Source of the DNA: Cytophagaceae bacterium
GTDB lineage: Bacteria; Bacteroidota; Bacteroidia; Cytophagales; Cytophagaceae
NCBI GenBank assembly: GCA_029237685.1
Contig: JAQZBV010000001.1
Coordinates: 1 to 64,000, forward strand
Length of the DNA: 64,000 nt
Direction of reading: 5' to 3'
The notes beneath the pieces were generated by a model. That model did no database searches. It saw only the letters and a list, made by a program, of their open reading frames with translations, and was not told the origin of the DNA. Shown here piece by piece: positions 40,601 through 51,100 of this stretch. The translations under genes and the position numbers were made by a program. How positions within the stretch are numbered: the stretch's first letter is position 1; each line of letters opens with the position of its first letter.

Positions 40601-43000
40601 ATGAAGAGGAGAATAGCAAAGGTTGTTGTCTTGGGATCAGGCGTGATGGGTTCTCGCATCGCTTGTCATTTTGCCAACATTGGTGTTCAGGTTCTGCTAC
40701 TGGACATCGTACCCAAAGAACCCAACGATCAGGAAAAGGCGAAAGGCCTTACACTGGAAAGCAAGTCGGTTAGAAACCGCATCGTGAACGACGCACTGCT
40801 TGCTGCCGTGAAATCAAATCCTTCTCCTCTTTACGATCCCGCTTTCGCACAACGCATAGAGACTGGCAACTTCGACGATGACATGTCGCGCATTGCCGAA
40901 TACGATTGGGTATTGGAAGCGGTGGTAGAAAACCTTGACATCAAGAAAAAAGTTTTCGAACAAGTAGAAAAATACAGAAAAGCAGGAACGCTCATTACGT
41001 CCAACACGTCGGGTATTCCGATGCACGACATGAGCGAAGGACGCAGCGAAGACTTTCGCAAACATTTTTGCGGCACACACTTTTTCAATCCTCCGCGTTA
41101 TTTACAACTTCTTGAAATCATTCCGAACTCCGCCACAGATCCTGAAGTCATTGACTTCCTGATGCATTATGGCGATCGTTTCTTAGGTAAAACCACGGTA
41201 TTGTGTAAGGACACTCCGGCATTCATCGCCAATCGAGTGGGTATCTACAGCATGATGGAAGGCCTGAGCGTGATGACGCAATTGGGTTTAACAGTAGAAG
41301 AAATTGATAAGCTAACGGGTCCTGTCATTGGCAGACCAAAGTCTGCCACCTTCCGTACCATTGATGTGGTCGGTTTGGATACATTGACCAAAGTAGCGAG
41401 AAACTTATCCAACCTTCCAAACGACGAGAAGAAAGATTTGTTCATCGTGCCCGAGATCCTGAATAAAATGGAAGCCAACAAATGGTTGGGTGACAAGACA
41501 GGACAAGGGTTTTATAAGAAGACAAAAGATGCGAGTGGCAAAACAGAAATCTTAGCCTTAGATCTTCAAACTTTAGAATACAAACCACAAGGCAGACCAA
41601 AGTTCGCGACACTAGAAGCAACCAAAACCATTGACGGATTGAAGGACCGTTTCAAAGTCTTGCTTTCCGGTTCTGATAAAGCAGCAGACTTCTACCGCAA
41701 AACATTCCTGGGTTTGTTCGAATACGTTTCCAAACGCATTCCTGAAATCTCCGATGAAGTGTACCGCATCGACGATGCCATGAAGACGGGCTTCGGTTGG
41801 GAACTTGGTCCTTTCGAAACATGGGACGCTATTGGTTTGGAGCGTTCGCTGAAACTATTCGAGAAAGAAGGCAAGAAGCCTGCAGCCTGGGTAGAAGAGA
41901 TGATCGCTGCCGGTCACAAATCATTTTATAAAGTGGAGAACGGCTTGTCGAGCTACTACGACGTCGCTTCCAAATCCTACAAAGTCATTCCGGGCACGGA
42001 ATCCTTTATCATCCTTGATAACTACAGAGAACGTAAACCGGTATTCAAAAACTCCGGCGTTACCTTGCACGATATTGGCGATGGTGTTTTGTGTTTAGAG
42101 TTCCATACCAAGATGAACACCCTTGGCGGTGAAGTCATCGAGGGAATTAACAGAGCCATTACAATTGCAGAAAAGGATTACAGAGGATTGGTCATTGGTA
42201 ACCAAGGGCCTAACTTCTCTGCCGGTGCCAACCTGGCGCTGGTATTGATGTATGCGGTAGAACAAGAGTACGACGAAATCGATTTCATGATCCGTTCTTT
42301 CCAGAACACGATGATGAGAGCGCGTTACTCTTCTATTCCTGTTGTGGTTGCTCCTCATCATTTGACATTAGGGGGAGGTTGCGAAATCACTTTACACGCT
42401 GATCATGTTCAGGCGCTTTCTGAAACCTACATTGGTTTGGTTGAGTTTGGTGTCGGTTTGATTCCTGCCGGTGGCGGAACAAAGGAATTGACCTTGCGTG
42501 TATCGGATTCGTTCGAAGACGGAGATATCCAATTGAATAATTTGAAAAATGCTTACATGAACATTGCCATGGCTAAAGTTGCTACTTCAGCACATGAAGC
42601 TTTAGCCATGAATATTTTAAGAAGAGGCGACGGTATTTCTATCGGTCCCCGCATGCAATTGACGGATGCCAAGAACGCAGCCATCGCTTTGGCGGATGCA
42701 GGTTACACACAACCGAAGCAACGCAAAGACATCAAAGTATTGGGTCGTCAGGCATTGGGCATGTTCCATGCCGGTGCACATACCATGGTTTCAGGAAAAT
42801 ACATCAGCGAACACGATCGTAAAATTTCTGAGAAGTTAGCGTACATCATGTGCGGTGGAGATTTGTCTTCGCCAACATTAGTTTCCGAGCAGTATTTACT
42901 GGACTTGGAGAGAGAAGCGTTCTTGTCACTCACCGGTGAGAAGAAAACATTAGAACGTATTCAAAGTATATTAACCAGTGGTAAACCTTTACGCAATTAA
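40601..43000 (+). CDS. fadN: 3-hydroxyacyl-CoA dehydrogenase / enoyl-CoA hydratase (FadN-like)
   Basis: This 799-residue bifunctional enzyme places the dehydrogenase first and the hydratase last, as in Bacillus FadN. The Rossmann motif is LGSGVMGSRIACHF (about 10-23), and the catalytic His160 is in GTHFFNPPRYL. A second dehydrogenase C-terminal domain lies at about 365-430. The enoyl-CoA hydratase part (about 480-680) has GLVIGNQGPNFSAGANLAL for the oxyanion hole and HHLTLGGGCEITLHAD. It converts enoyl-CoA to 3-ketoacyl-CoA in beta-oxidation, in the cytoplasm. The thiolase gene follows after 12 bases. Confidence 0.95.
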   Translation: MKRRIAKVVVLGSGVMGSRIACHFANIGVQVLLLDIVPKEPNDQEKAKGLTLESKSVRNRIVNDALLAAVKSNPSPLYDPAFAQRIETGNFDDDMSRIAEYDWVLEAVVENLDIKKKVFEQVEKYRKAGTLITSNTSGIPMHDMSEGRSEDFRKHFCGTHFFNPPRYLQLLEIIPNSATDPEVIDFLMHYGDRFLGKTTVLCKDTPAFIANRVGIYSMMEGLSVMTQLGLTVEEIDKLTGPVIGRPKSATFRTIDVVGLDTLTKVARNLSNLPNDEKKDLFIVPEILNKMEANKWLGDKTGQGFYKKTKDASGKTEILALDLQTLEYKPQGRPKFATLEATKTIDGLKDRFKVLLSGSDKAADFYRKTFLGLFEYVSKRIPEISDEVYRIDDAMKTGFGWELGPFETWDAIGLERSLKLFEKEGKKPAAWVEEMIAAGHKSFYKVENGLSSYYDVASKSYKVIPGTESFIILDNYRERKPVFKNSGVTLHDIGDGVLCLEFHTKMNTLGGEVIEGINRAITIAEKDYRGLVIGNQGPNFSAGANLALVLMYAVEQEYDEIDFMIRSFQNTMMRARYSSIPVVVAPHHLTLGGGCEITLHADHVQALSETYIGLVEFGVGLIPAGGGTKELTLRVSDSFEDGDIQLNNLKNAYMNIAMAKVATSAHEALAMNILRRGDGISIGPRMQLTDAKNAAIALADAGYTQPKQRKDIKVLGRQALGMFHAGAHTMVSGKYISEHDRKISEKLAYIMCGGDLSSPTLVSEQYLLDLEREAFLSLTGEKKTLERIQSILTSGKPLRN

Positions 43001-43012
43001 TTTTTGACGATC

Positions 43013-44197
43013 ATGGCAAACAGAGAAGTATACATAGTAGCAGGATATAGATCGGCTGTGGGTAAAGCTCCAAGAGGCGCTTTCCGTTTTACGAGACCCG
43101 ACGATTTGGGCGCAGCAGTCATTAAACATTTAGTAGCATCCGTTCCGCAATTAGACAAAGAACAAATAGACGATGTCATTGTTGGTAACGCCACTCCTGA
43201 AGCAGAGCAAGGGCTGAACATCGGTCGTATGATTGCCTTGATGGGTTTGGATACCGTAAAAGTTCCCGGTATGACAGTGAACCGTTATTGCTCTTCCGGT
43301 TTAGAAACGATAGCTATTGCTGATGCGAAAATTCGCGCGGGCATGGCAGAGTGCATCATCGCAGGTGGAGTAGAATCGATGTCACCGATTCCTTTCGGAG
43401 GCTGGAAAATCGTTCCGAATTTTGAAGTCACCAAATCCAATGCCGATTACTATTGGGGCATGGGCTTAACAGCGGAAGCCGTAGCGAATGATTTTAAAAT
43501 TTCCAGAGAAGACCAGGACGCTTTTTCTTATAAGTCACACGTAAAAGCAGCGAAGGCGATCAAAGAAGGGAAATTCAAAGACGACATCGCACCGATCAAA
43601 GTGACGGAAGTTTACCTGGACGAAAAAGAAAAGCGAAAAACACGTGAATACATCGTCGATACAGACGAAGGACCAAGAGCAGATACTTCAGTAGAAGCCT
43701 TGGCCAAACTGAAACCTGTATTTGCCAATGGCGGTTCAGTAACAGCCGGTAACTCTTCGCAAACTTCAGACGGCGCGGCTTTTGTGTTGCTGATGTCTGA
43801 AGACATGGTAAAAAAATTAAATGTGAAACCAATTGCCCGACTGGTCTCGTATGCAGTAGCAGGGGTGGAGCCTCGCATCATGGGTATTGGCCCGATCGAA
43901 GCGATTCCGAAAGCCTTGAAACAAGCGAATATGACGTTGGATCAGATTGACCTGATCGAATTGAACGAAGCCTTTGCTTCTCAATCGTTAGCGATTATCC
44001 GCACGTTAGGCTTGAATGAAGAAAAATTGAATGTCAACGGAGGAGCCATTTCATTGGGTCACCCGCTGGGATGTACCGGAGCGAAATTGTCGGTGCAATT
44101 GTTCAACGAACTGCGTCGCCGCGGCGGAAAATACGGCATGGTGACCATGTGCGTAGGAACCGGACAAGGCGCGGCGGGGATCTTTGAATTGCTGTAA
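43013..44197 (+). CDS. fadA: Acetyl-CoA C-acyltransferase (3-ketoacyl-CoA thiolase)
   Basis: The product is 394 residues from the ATG at 43013. It cleaves 3-ketoacyl-CoA to acetyl-CoA and a shorter acyl-CoA. Catalytic residues are Cys93 (NRYCSSGLETI), His350 (SLGHPLGCTGAK) and Cys380 (MCVGTGQGAA). Length and pattern match FadA. It lies 12 bases after fadN and 208 bases before the acyl-CoA dehydrogenase, with an inverted pair of repeat A in the gap. Confidence 0.96.
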   Translation: MANREVYIVAGYRSAVGKAPRGAFRFTRPDDLGAAVIKHLVASVPQLDKEQIDDVIVGNATPEAEQGLNIGRMIALMGLDTVKVPGMTVNRYCSSGLETIAIADAKIRAGMAECIIAGGVESMSPIPFGGWKIVPNFEVTKSNADYYWGMGLTAEAVANDFKISREDQDAFSYKSHVKAAKAIKEGKFKDDIAPIKVTEVYLDEKEKRKTREYIVDTDEGPRADTSVEALAKLKPVFANGGSVTAGNSSQTSDGAAFVLLMSEDMVKKLNVKPIARLVSYAVAGVEPRIMGIGPIEAIPKALKQANMTLDQIDLIELNEAFASQSLAIIRTLGLNEEKLNVNGGAISLGHPLGCTGAKLSVQLFNELRRRGGKYGMVTMCVGTGQGAAGIFELL

Positions 44198-44223
44198 ATA
44201 ATTACTCGGGTTGTTAGACCAAT

Positions 44224-44255
44224 TGTCTTGCCCCTAAATCCCCTGAAGGGGACTT
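44224..44255 (+). repeat. Repeat family A, copy 3
   Basis: TGTCTTGCCCCTAAATCCCC followed by TGAAGGGGACTT, near-identical to copy 1. It lies in the gap between fadA and the acyl-CoA dehydrogenase gene. Confidence 0.85.
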
Positions 44256-44332
44256 AAAATAAGAAATAGAAGCAGAGTGAAAAAAAGAACTTCGCTATTA
44301 GTAATAAGACATTATAAGTATACTCCGCAGCA

Positions 44333-44364
44333 AAGTCCCCTTCAGGGGATTTAGGGGCGAGGCA
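44333..44364 (-). repeat. Repeat family A, copy 4 (inverted to copy 3)
   Basis: AAGTCCCCTTCAGGGGATTT then AGGGGCGAGGCA, the reverse complement of copy 3 except at its outer end. The 77 bases between the arms hold no hairpin of note. Confidence 0.85.
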
Positions 44365-44405
44365 GTTAGATTAAACAACAAACAACGACCTAAATCAATA
44401 CCACT

Positions 44406-46193
44406 ATGGCAGCATCTACTGATACGAAAAGAACAAGAGGCGGGGAATTCGCCATCAAGCAATTGGGTTTTAATGACGTGTTCATTCCGGAACAATTTGA
44501 TGAAGAACAAAAAATGATTGCCGGCATGGCAAAAGATTTTTTGAATGCGGAAGTAATCCCTCACTTGGATCGTATCGATAAGCAGGAAGAAGGTTTGATG
44601 GAGTCGCTGATTGAAAAATCAGGAGAGCTCGGTTTACTGGGAACCTCTATTCCGGAAGCATACGGTGGGTTTGGTAAAGATTTCAATACGTCTCTATTGA
44701 TGACGGAAACCGTAGGTGCCGGTCACTCTTTTGCTGTGGCCTTAGCTGCACATACAGGGATCGGAACACTACCGATTTTATATTTTGGTAACGACGCTCA
44801 AAAACAAAAATATTTACCCAAACTCGCTACCGGTGAGTGGAAAGCCAGTTATTGTTTGACAGAGCCAGGCTCAGGATCTGATGCATTGGCTGCCAAAACA
44901 AAAGCTGTATTGTCTGCGGATGGCAGTCACTACGTGTTGAACGGACAGAAGATGTGGATCACCAATGCAGGTTTTGCTAACGTGTTCATTGTGTTTGCTC
45001 AGATTGATGGTGATAAATTTACAGGCTTCATCGTTGAAAAAGGAGAAGGTCTTACGCTTGGAAATGAAGAACATAAAATGGGGATCAAAGGATCTTCAAC
45101 ACGTCAAGTATTTTTGAGTGACTGCAAAGTACCGAAAGAAAATTTGTTGGGAGAAATTGGAAAGGGGCACTTGATTGCCTTCAACATTTTGAACATCGGC
45201 CGTATCAAGTTGGCGGCCGCGGCGATTGGCGCGAGCAAGCAGACTTCTACTTTATCTATCCGTTACGCAAAAGAAAGAATACAATTCAAGCAACCGATTG
45301 CGAACTTCGGTGCGATACAATATAAACTAGCGGAACAAGCCATTCGTATTTATGCTTCTGAATCAGCGATGTACCGTGCAGGTATGGACATCCACCACGA
45401 AGAGGAGCGCCTGATGTCAGAAGGCAAATCTGCTGAACAAGCTTTATTAGGAGCGGCACAGGAATTTGCTATCGAGTGCGCGATCTTGAAAGTAGCGGGT
45501 TCTGAAACATTGGATTATGTAGCCGATGAAGGGGTACAGATTTTAGGCGGTTACGGATTCTCTGCGGATTATCCGATGGATAGAGCGTACCGTGATTCCC
45601 GTATCAACAGAATCTTTGAAGGAACCAACGAAATCAACCGCATGCTGATCATGGACATGTTCCTGAAGAAAGCGATGAAAGGCGAATTGGATCTCATGAC
45701 GCCGGCTATGGCCATTCAAAAAGAATTGATGGCTATACCGGATTTCGGAGAAGAAGCGGAAGGTTTGTTTGCCGAAGAACATAAAGCGTTGAAGAATTTC
45801 AAAAAAGCCTTGTTGATGATCGCCGGTTCTGCTGCGCAGAAGTTCATGGACAAATTAGCCACAGAACAAGAGATCTTAATGAACCTGGCAGACATAGCGA
45901 TCAACATCTACATGGCTGAATCAGCGGTATTGCGCGCGGAGAAAGTAGCGAGCATCAAAGGAGAAGAAGCAGCCAAGATTCAAATCTTAATGGCTAAAAC
46001 ATACACCTTCGATATGGCCGATCAAATCAACATCGCCGGTAAAAACGCAATCAACTCGATGTCAGACGGTGACATGCAACGCATGTTGCTCATGGGCTTG
46101 AAGCGTTTTACGAAAATAGCACCGTTGAATACAAGAGATTCAAGAAGAGCAATCGCTGCGAAGTTGATTGACTCGGATCAGTATACGGCATAA
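44406..46193 (+). CDS. fadE: Acyl-CoA dehydrogenase (FadE-like, long form)
   Basis: The 595-residue product is an FAD-dependent acyl-CoA dehydrogenase of the long form found in Bacillus fadNAE operons. Conserved blocks include CLTEPGSGSDALAAKTKA (FAD contact), KMWITNAGFANVF, KMGIKGSSTRQVFL, the FAD-binding GGYGFSADYPMDRAYRDSRI and IFEGTNEINRML with catalytic Glu405. The extra ~170 C-terminal residues are helical. It performs the first step of fatty-acid beta-oxidation. Gene order and sizes with fadN and fadA strongly support this assignment. Confidence 0.94.
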   Translation: MAASTDTKRTRGGEFAIKQLGFNDVFIPEQFDEEQKMIAGMAKDFLNAEVIPHLDRIDKQEEGLMESLIEKSGELGLLGTSIPEAYGGFGKDFNTSLLMTETVGAGHSFAVALAAHTGIGTLPILYFGNDAQKQKYLPKLATGEWKASYCLTEPGSGSDALAAKTKAVLSADGSHYVLNGQKMWITNAGFANVFIVFAQIDGDKFTGFIVEKGEGLTLGNEEHKMGIKGSSTRQVFLSDCKVPKENLLGEIGKGHLIAFNILNIGRIKLAAAAIGASKQTSTLSIRYAKERIQFKQPIANFGAIQYKLAEQAIRIYASESAMYRAGMDIHHEEERLMSEGKSAEQALLGAAQEFAIECAILKVAGSETLDYVADEGVQILGGYGFSADYPMDRAYRDSRINRIFEGTNEINRMLIMDMFLKKAMKGELDLMTPAMAIQKELMAIPDFGEEAEGLFAEEHKALKNFKKALLMIAGSAAQKFMDKLATEQEILMNLADIAINIYMAESAVLRAEKVASIKGEEAAKIQILMAKTYTFDMADQINIAGKNAINSMSDGDMQRMLLMGLKRFTKIAPLNTRDSRRAIAAKLIDSDQYTA

Positions 46194-46230
46194 AAGTGGT
46201 CAGTGGACAGTAGTCCGTGATCAGTAGGCA

Positions 46231-46269
46231 AAACAACAAAGGCTCGCTTTAGGCGAGCCTTTGTTGTTT
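46231..46269. terminator. Intrinsic terminator after fadE
   Basis: AAACAACAAAGGCTCGC and GCGAGCCTTTGTTGTTT form a 17-bp perfect stem with a 5-base loop. It lies 37 bases after the stop codon of fadE. Confidence 0.88.
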
Positions 46270-46595
46270 ATACCTTTCTTAGGCTAAATCTATTTCCACC
46301 ACTCATCTCCAATTATCAACGGCTCGTCCGAATTGGCTAGCCTTTTAGGCAAAAATTTTAAAATTTGGAAAAAAGAAAATTGAGGTCCTATCATTTCTTC
46401 CGCATGCACCAGATTGCTATTTTAAAGTAACACTTGAGTAAAAACAGAACAACATTTTCTTTAATAGTTAGTTAAGTGGGGAAAATGATACCTATCATCC
46501 GAAAAATAAGACTTGATAATACCATTTTATCTGCAATAGCGTTAACTTTGTACTCTCAATTAAGCGTAAGCTTTACCTGAAATTAAATCCACACC
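46270..46595. other. Non-coding upstream region of desaturase gene
   Basis: No gene is visible in these 326 bases. The 3' part is AT-rich and contains TAACTTTG (46543-46550), an exact Bacteroidota -7 element about 45 bases before the ATG at 46596. The nearest upstream TTG (46514) is about 26 bases away, slightly too far, so the -33 element is unclear. Confidence 0.5.
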
Positions 46596-47708
46596 ATGTC
46601 CTTCGTTAAATTAAGATTCATTGACAAAAACAAGTCTCAGTTTTTTGCGACCGTAAGAAGCAGAGTCGATCAGTATTTCGAGGAAAAAGGAATTTCAAAA
46701 AAGGCGAACGGCCTGATGATTTTCAAATCAGTTTTCTACCTGGGCACTTTCTTTGGTTTATACGGGCTGATTTTATCGAATCAGTTTCAGCCCTGGACAA
46801 TGTTCTTTATGGCGCTCGGAATGGGAGCCTTTGCTGCCTTCATTGGATTCAATGTAGCACACGATGCGATCCATGGGGCATACAGTTCCAATGATAATGT
46901 GAACGAAGCCATATCAATCTTTTTCAATTTATTAGGTGCAAACGTATACGTTTGGAAAGTCACACATAATGTGGTGCATCACACGTATACCAATATTCCC
47001 GGTCATGACGAAGACATTGAAATCGCACCGGGTCTGATGCGGGTAACAGATCACGACCAATTAAGGCCACATTATAAGTACCAGCACTTCTATGGTTTCT
47101 TTTTATACTGCCTGGCGAGTTTATCCTGGGTATTCAGAAAGGACTATGTGAAATTCTTCAAGGAGCGCATCGGACAAACCGATAACTCTATGCCTCCTAA
47201 AGCAGAGATCTACAAATTGTTTTTCTTTAAAATCCTTTACTACATCATGTTCATCATCATTCCTTTGATTGTATTGGATGTTACCTGGTGGCAGTTTGTG
47301 ATCGGTTTTGTATGCATGCACTTTGTAGAAGGCGCTGTATTGGGTCTGGTATTTCAACTGGCTCATTTGGTAGAAGGAACAGAATTGATTGATGCGAACG
47401 AAGACGGCAACATTGAAGAAGCCTGGGCGATTCATCAAATGCAAACAACGGCCAATTTCGGTTCAAGAAGTGCTTTGACGACCTGGTTATGCGGAGGCTT
47501 GAACATGCAGGTGGAGCATCATTTGTTCCCTAAGATTTGTCACATACATTATCCTAAAATCTCACATATCGTTCGTGAAACGGCGTTGGAATTTGGAGTA
47601 CCTTATCATGATAACACCAGCTTTTTTACGGCGCTAAAATCACATTATAAGGTATTGAAACATTATGGAGCCGATGCTTTGGCTCAGCAAAAATTAGCTC
47701 AGGCTTAA
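46596..47708 (+). CDS. Membrane fatty-acid desaturase (front-end type)
   Basis: This 370-residue di-iron desaturase has three histidine boxes: HDAIH (89-93), HNVVHH (124-129) and QVEHH (305-309). The glutamine in the third box is typical of delta-6 front-end and linoleoyl-CoA desaturases. Four membrane segments lie around residues 42-85 and 205-245. There is no fused cytochrome b5 domain, so electrons must come from a separate donor. It inserts a double bond in acyl chains of membrane lipids; the position cannot be assigned. Family members are often cold-regulated. Confidence 0.92.
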   Translation: MSFVKLRFIDKNKSQFFATVRSRVDQYFEEKGISKKANGLMIFKSVFYLGTFFGLYGLILSNQFQPWTMFFMALGMGAFAAFIGFNVAHDAIHGAYSSNDNVNEAISIFFNLLGANVYVWKVTHNVVHHTYTNIPGHDEDIEIAPGLMRVTDHDQLRPHYKYQHFYGFFLYCLASLSWVFRKDYVKFFKERIGQTDNSMPPKAEIYKLFFFKILYYIMFIIIPLIVLDVTWWQFVIGFVCMHFVEGAVLGLVFQLAHLVEGTELIDANEDGNIEEAWAIHQMQTTANFGSRSALTTWLCGGLNMQVEHHLFPKICHIHYPKISHIVRETALEFGVPYHDNTSFFTALKSHYKVLKHYGADALAQQKLAQA

Positions 47709-47736
47709 GAATAAGTAAAATAAAAACTCTTTTTAC

Positions 47737-47769
47737 AGCAGGTTTCTTTAAAGGGAACCTGCTTTTTTA
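47737..47769 (+). terminator. Intrinsic terminator after desaturase
   Basis: AGCAGGTT and AACCTGCT pair, extended by weaker inner pairs, with a T-run following. It lies about 30 bases after the desaturase stop. Confidence 0.75.
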
Positions 47770-48145
47770 TAGTCTGAAAAGCCGCCCTAGAGTATGTAAG
47801 TTTCCAAAAAGAACAGAAAAAAACAGGGATGTTATTTAAATCACTAATCTCTTTTAGCGCCATTTGATTTTAGCGCTGTTCTCACTTTTGTTGGTTACTA
47901 AGTGTAACAATACCCCTTTTTGGCTTACTAAAACGCTTTTTAGAAGACATCCTTACAGATGTCCCACATTCTCTAACAAATCCTGCGTTCCTTTCTTTGA
48001 AACTATATTTTCCTTCGATGAGCTCATCATTGGAAGGAAAACGCTTTACTTATGATCAACCCGGCTAACTAACTTTTCATAAATCCAAGCCGTAAAATTC
48101 CAAGCTTTACTTTTTACCAGGAATACTTTTAAAACCAGAATTGAA
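47770..48145. other. 376-bp non-coding leader of giant beta-helix gene
   Basis: I see no convincing gene. An open frame at 47864-48055 starts only with TTG and resembles no family. The region probably contains the promoter of the gene at 48146, but no good -33/-7 pair was found. Confidence 0.4.
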
Positions 48146-51100
48146 ATGAGAACATTTTACTTTTATGTGGTCATGCTGTGGTTTGCCATACAAAGCCAAC
48201 CTTTATGGGCGGCAACTTTTGTGGTGGACAATACCAGTAATGTAGACCCTATGACAACCTATACTTTGGGAGATGGGACAAACAGTCTGAGAAAATGCAT
48301 ACGACTGGCCAATGCTTTGGCAGGAGCCGATGTCATTAATTTCAATATCCCCGGTGCTGGTCCTTATATTATTTCCAGTGCTTCCACATTGACCGTTACG
48401 GGAAGTGTTTTGATAGACGGCTTTACACAACCCGGCGCGGCTGCAGGCAGTCCTGTCATTCAAATCCTTGGCATCACCAATAATATACAGTTACTCTCTC
48501 TCAGCGCCGGTTCAGACGGCAGTACAATTCGCGGATTGGTGCTTTATACCAACAACACAGGAGTCACTGGTATTCTGGCGAGCGGTAGTAACAACCATAT
48601 CATTTGCGGAAACTTTATCGGTACGAATAGTGCAGGAACGGTAGTAGGCGGTTCCCTATCCCTGCAGTATGGCATTGATTTGAATACGGCAACAGGTTGT
48701 ACGATTGGAGGCACGAGTGGTGCCGCTACACGCAACATCATTTCCTCCTGCTCGAACATTGCGGTGCGAATTCGTGTGGCTTCGCACAATACAACAATAG
48801 CAGGAAATTATATAGGCACTACTTCATCCGGCAATGTTGCACTGGCAAACGCCAACAACGGCATAGACATCAATGCCTCTAATAACCAAACCATAGGCGG
48901 CAGCACTTACGCGGCAAGAAATGTTATCTCAGGAAATGTTATTGGAATCAATGTTCAGATTTGTAACACCCTGGTGGTGAAAGGTAATTTTATCGGCTTG
49001 GGAGCGGATGGATCAACGGTGATCGCCAATACACAACAAGGTCTGAGGGTACAGAACAATGGTACAGCAACTACTGCAGTAACCATTGGTGGTCCATTGC
49101 GTCAGGAAAGAAATGTAATAGGAGGCAACACCAACGACGGCTTACAATTCAATCATGTCAACGGCCTTACCATTCAAAATAATTATATAGGTTTTGACTC
49201 TACCGGTTTGGTCTCCAAGACGAATGGAGCAGACGGCATTCGAATAGCCAATACCTGCAGTACGGTATTGATTGGCGGCTCTTCGTATAACCTGCGCAAT
49301 GTGATTGGAAACAATAACGGAGTAGGCGTAAGAATGTCAGGCAACCTCGTATCAACAGTTGTTAAAGGAAACTTTATAGGTCTGGCAGCAAACGGTAATA
49401 CAGCAGCACCGAATACCGGCCAGGGGATTCAAATTTCATCGGGAGTGGCGGTAACAATCGGTGGGCCCATATTGGCGGAAAGAAATGTCATTTCATCCAA
49501 TGCTAACGATGGGCTTAACTTTTCAGGAACAATTACCGGTGTTACGATCCAAAACAATTACATCGGTTTCGATTCAACAGGCCTGCTCGCCAGAGGAAAT
49601 ACAGGCGATGGCATTGACATGAACGGAGGCAGTACTATTTTAATTGGAGGCTCTGCGTATAATTTGAAAAATGTAATAGGCAATAACACGCAGGTCGGTG
49701 TCAGGTTATCGAACAGCTCAGTGTCAACAGTAATCAAAGGGAATTTCATCGGCTTGGCGGCTAATGGTACGACTGCTGCAGGAAATACCGGGAATGGCAT
49801 ACAAAGCAATACCGCTGTAGCAATGACCATAGGAGGGCCTTTACTGGCTGAACGAAATGTAGTCGCTTCTAACGGAGGCGATGGTCTGAATCTCAATCTC
49901 ACCACTGGTCTGACGATACAAAACAATTACATCGGTTTTGATTCAACAGGGTTATTAGCCAGAGGAAATGTAAACGACGGAATAGAAATTTCAGGCACAA
50001 GCAGCAGCACCGTATTGGTCGGAGGTTCGGCTTACAACTTACGAAACGTTATCGGAAATAATTCACAAGTTGGTTTGCGCATCAGCAATACCATCGTATC
50101 AACAACCATCAAAGGAAATTTCATCGGCTTAGCGGTTAACGGAAACACCGCTGCGCCAAACGGTAACCACGGGATGGAGATCAACTCCGCGGTCAGTCTG
50201 ACGATCGGAGGTCCTTTGTTAGCTGAACGCAATATTGTTTCATCCAATGTACAGCGAGGCATGACCATCAATAACTCCACACCTCTTCTCATTCAAAACA
50301 ATTATGTGGGTACGGATTCAACAGGGTTAATCGCGAGAGGAAATACACAGCGGGGAATCAGTGTCAACAATGCCGCCAGTCTAACGATCGGAGGTACGGC
50401 TTATAACCTTAGAAATGTGGTAGCCGGTAATGGGCAGGTGGGTATTGCAGTAGACAATTCGCCGGGTGTAATCTTCAAAGGCAACTTTATAGGACTCTCC
50501 AGAAACGGCACAACGGCTATGGGTAATTTGCAGCATGGCGTATTGATCGAACGCAGCAACGGCGCTTTGATTGGAGGTCCTACTGCACCTGAGCGCAACG
50601 TAGTATCGTGCAACTCGCAACGGGGTTTTGAAATCAACCAGTCCAGTAACATCCTCTTTGTCAACAATTATGTAGGCGTCGACTCCACCGCTACCTTGAT
50701 GAGAGGCAATACACAAGTGGGTGTCGCCATTAACAATTGCAGCAATGCAACAGTCGGAGGCACTACTGTATCTGTGAGAAATATTGTTTCCAATAATGGT
50801 TACGACGGGATACGCCTTGACAACAGCGCAACTCCTGTAGTACAAGGAAATTATGTCGGTGTGGACATTACCGGTTTGCTGGATTTCGGTAACGGTGAAA
50901 CAGGCATCAACGTGTACAATGCCGGTGTAGCAACAATCGGTGGTACGACGTACAGCGCCAGAAACATTTCCAGCGGCAACGGGCAAGATGGGATTTTCCT
51001 TCACGACAACTGTGCAGGTTCTATCATCAAAGCCAATTTTACAGGTTTAGGGATAGACGGAACCACCATTATCGGTAATGGAAACAGTGGCATCCGCGTA

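Noticed and set aside
47864-48055. 63-codon frame before the giant beta-helix gene
   Set aside because: TTG start, no conserved features, and it lies in a probable leader region.
50381-51004. 207-codon minus-strand frame inside the giant beta-helix gene
   Set aside because: It mirrors the repeated sense sequence and shows no signal peptide or domain; the long frame is a by-product of repeat composition.
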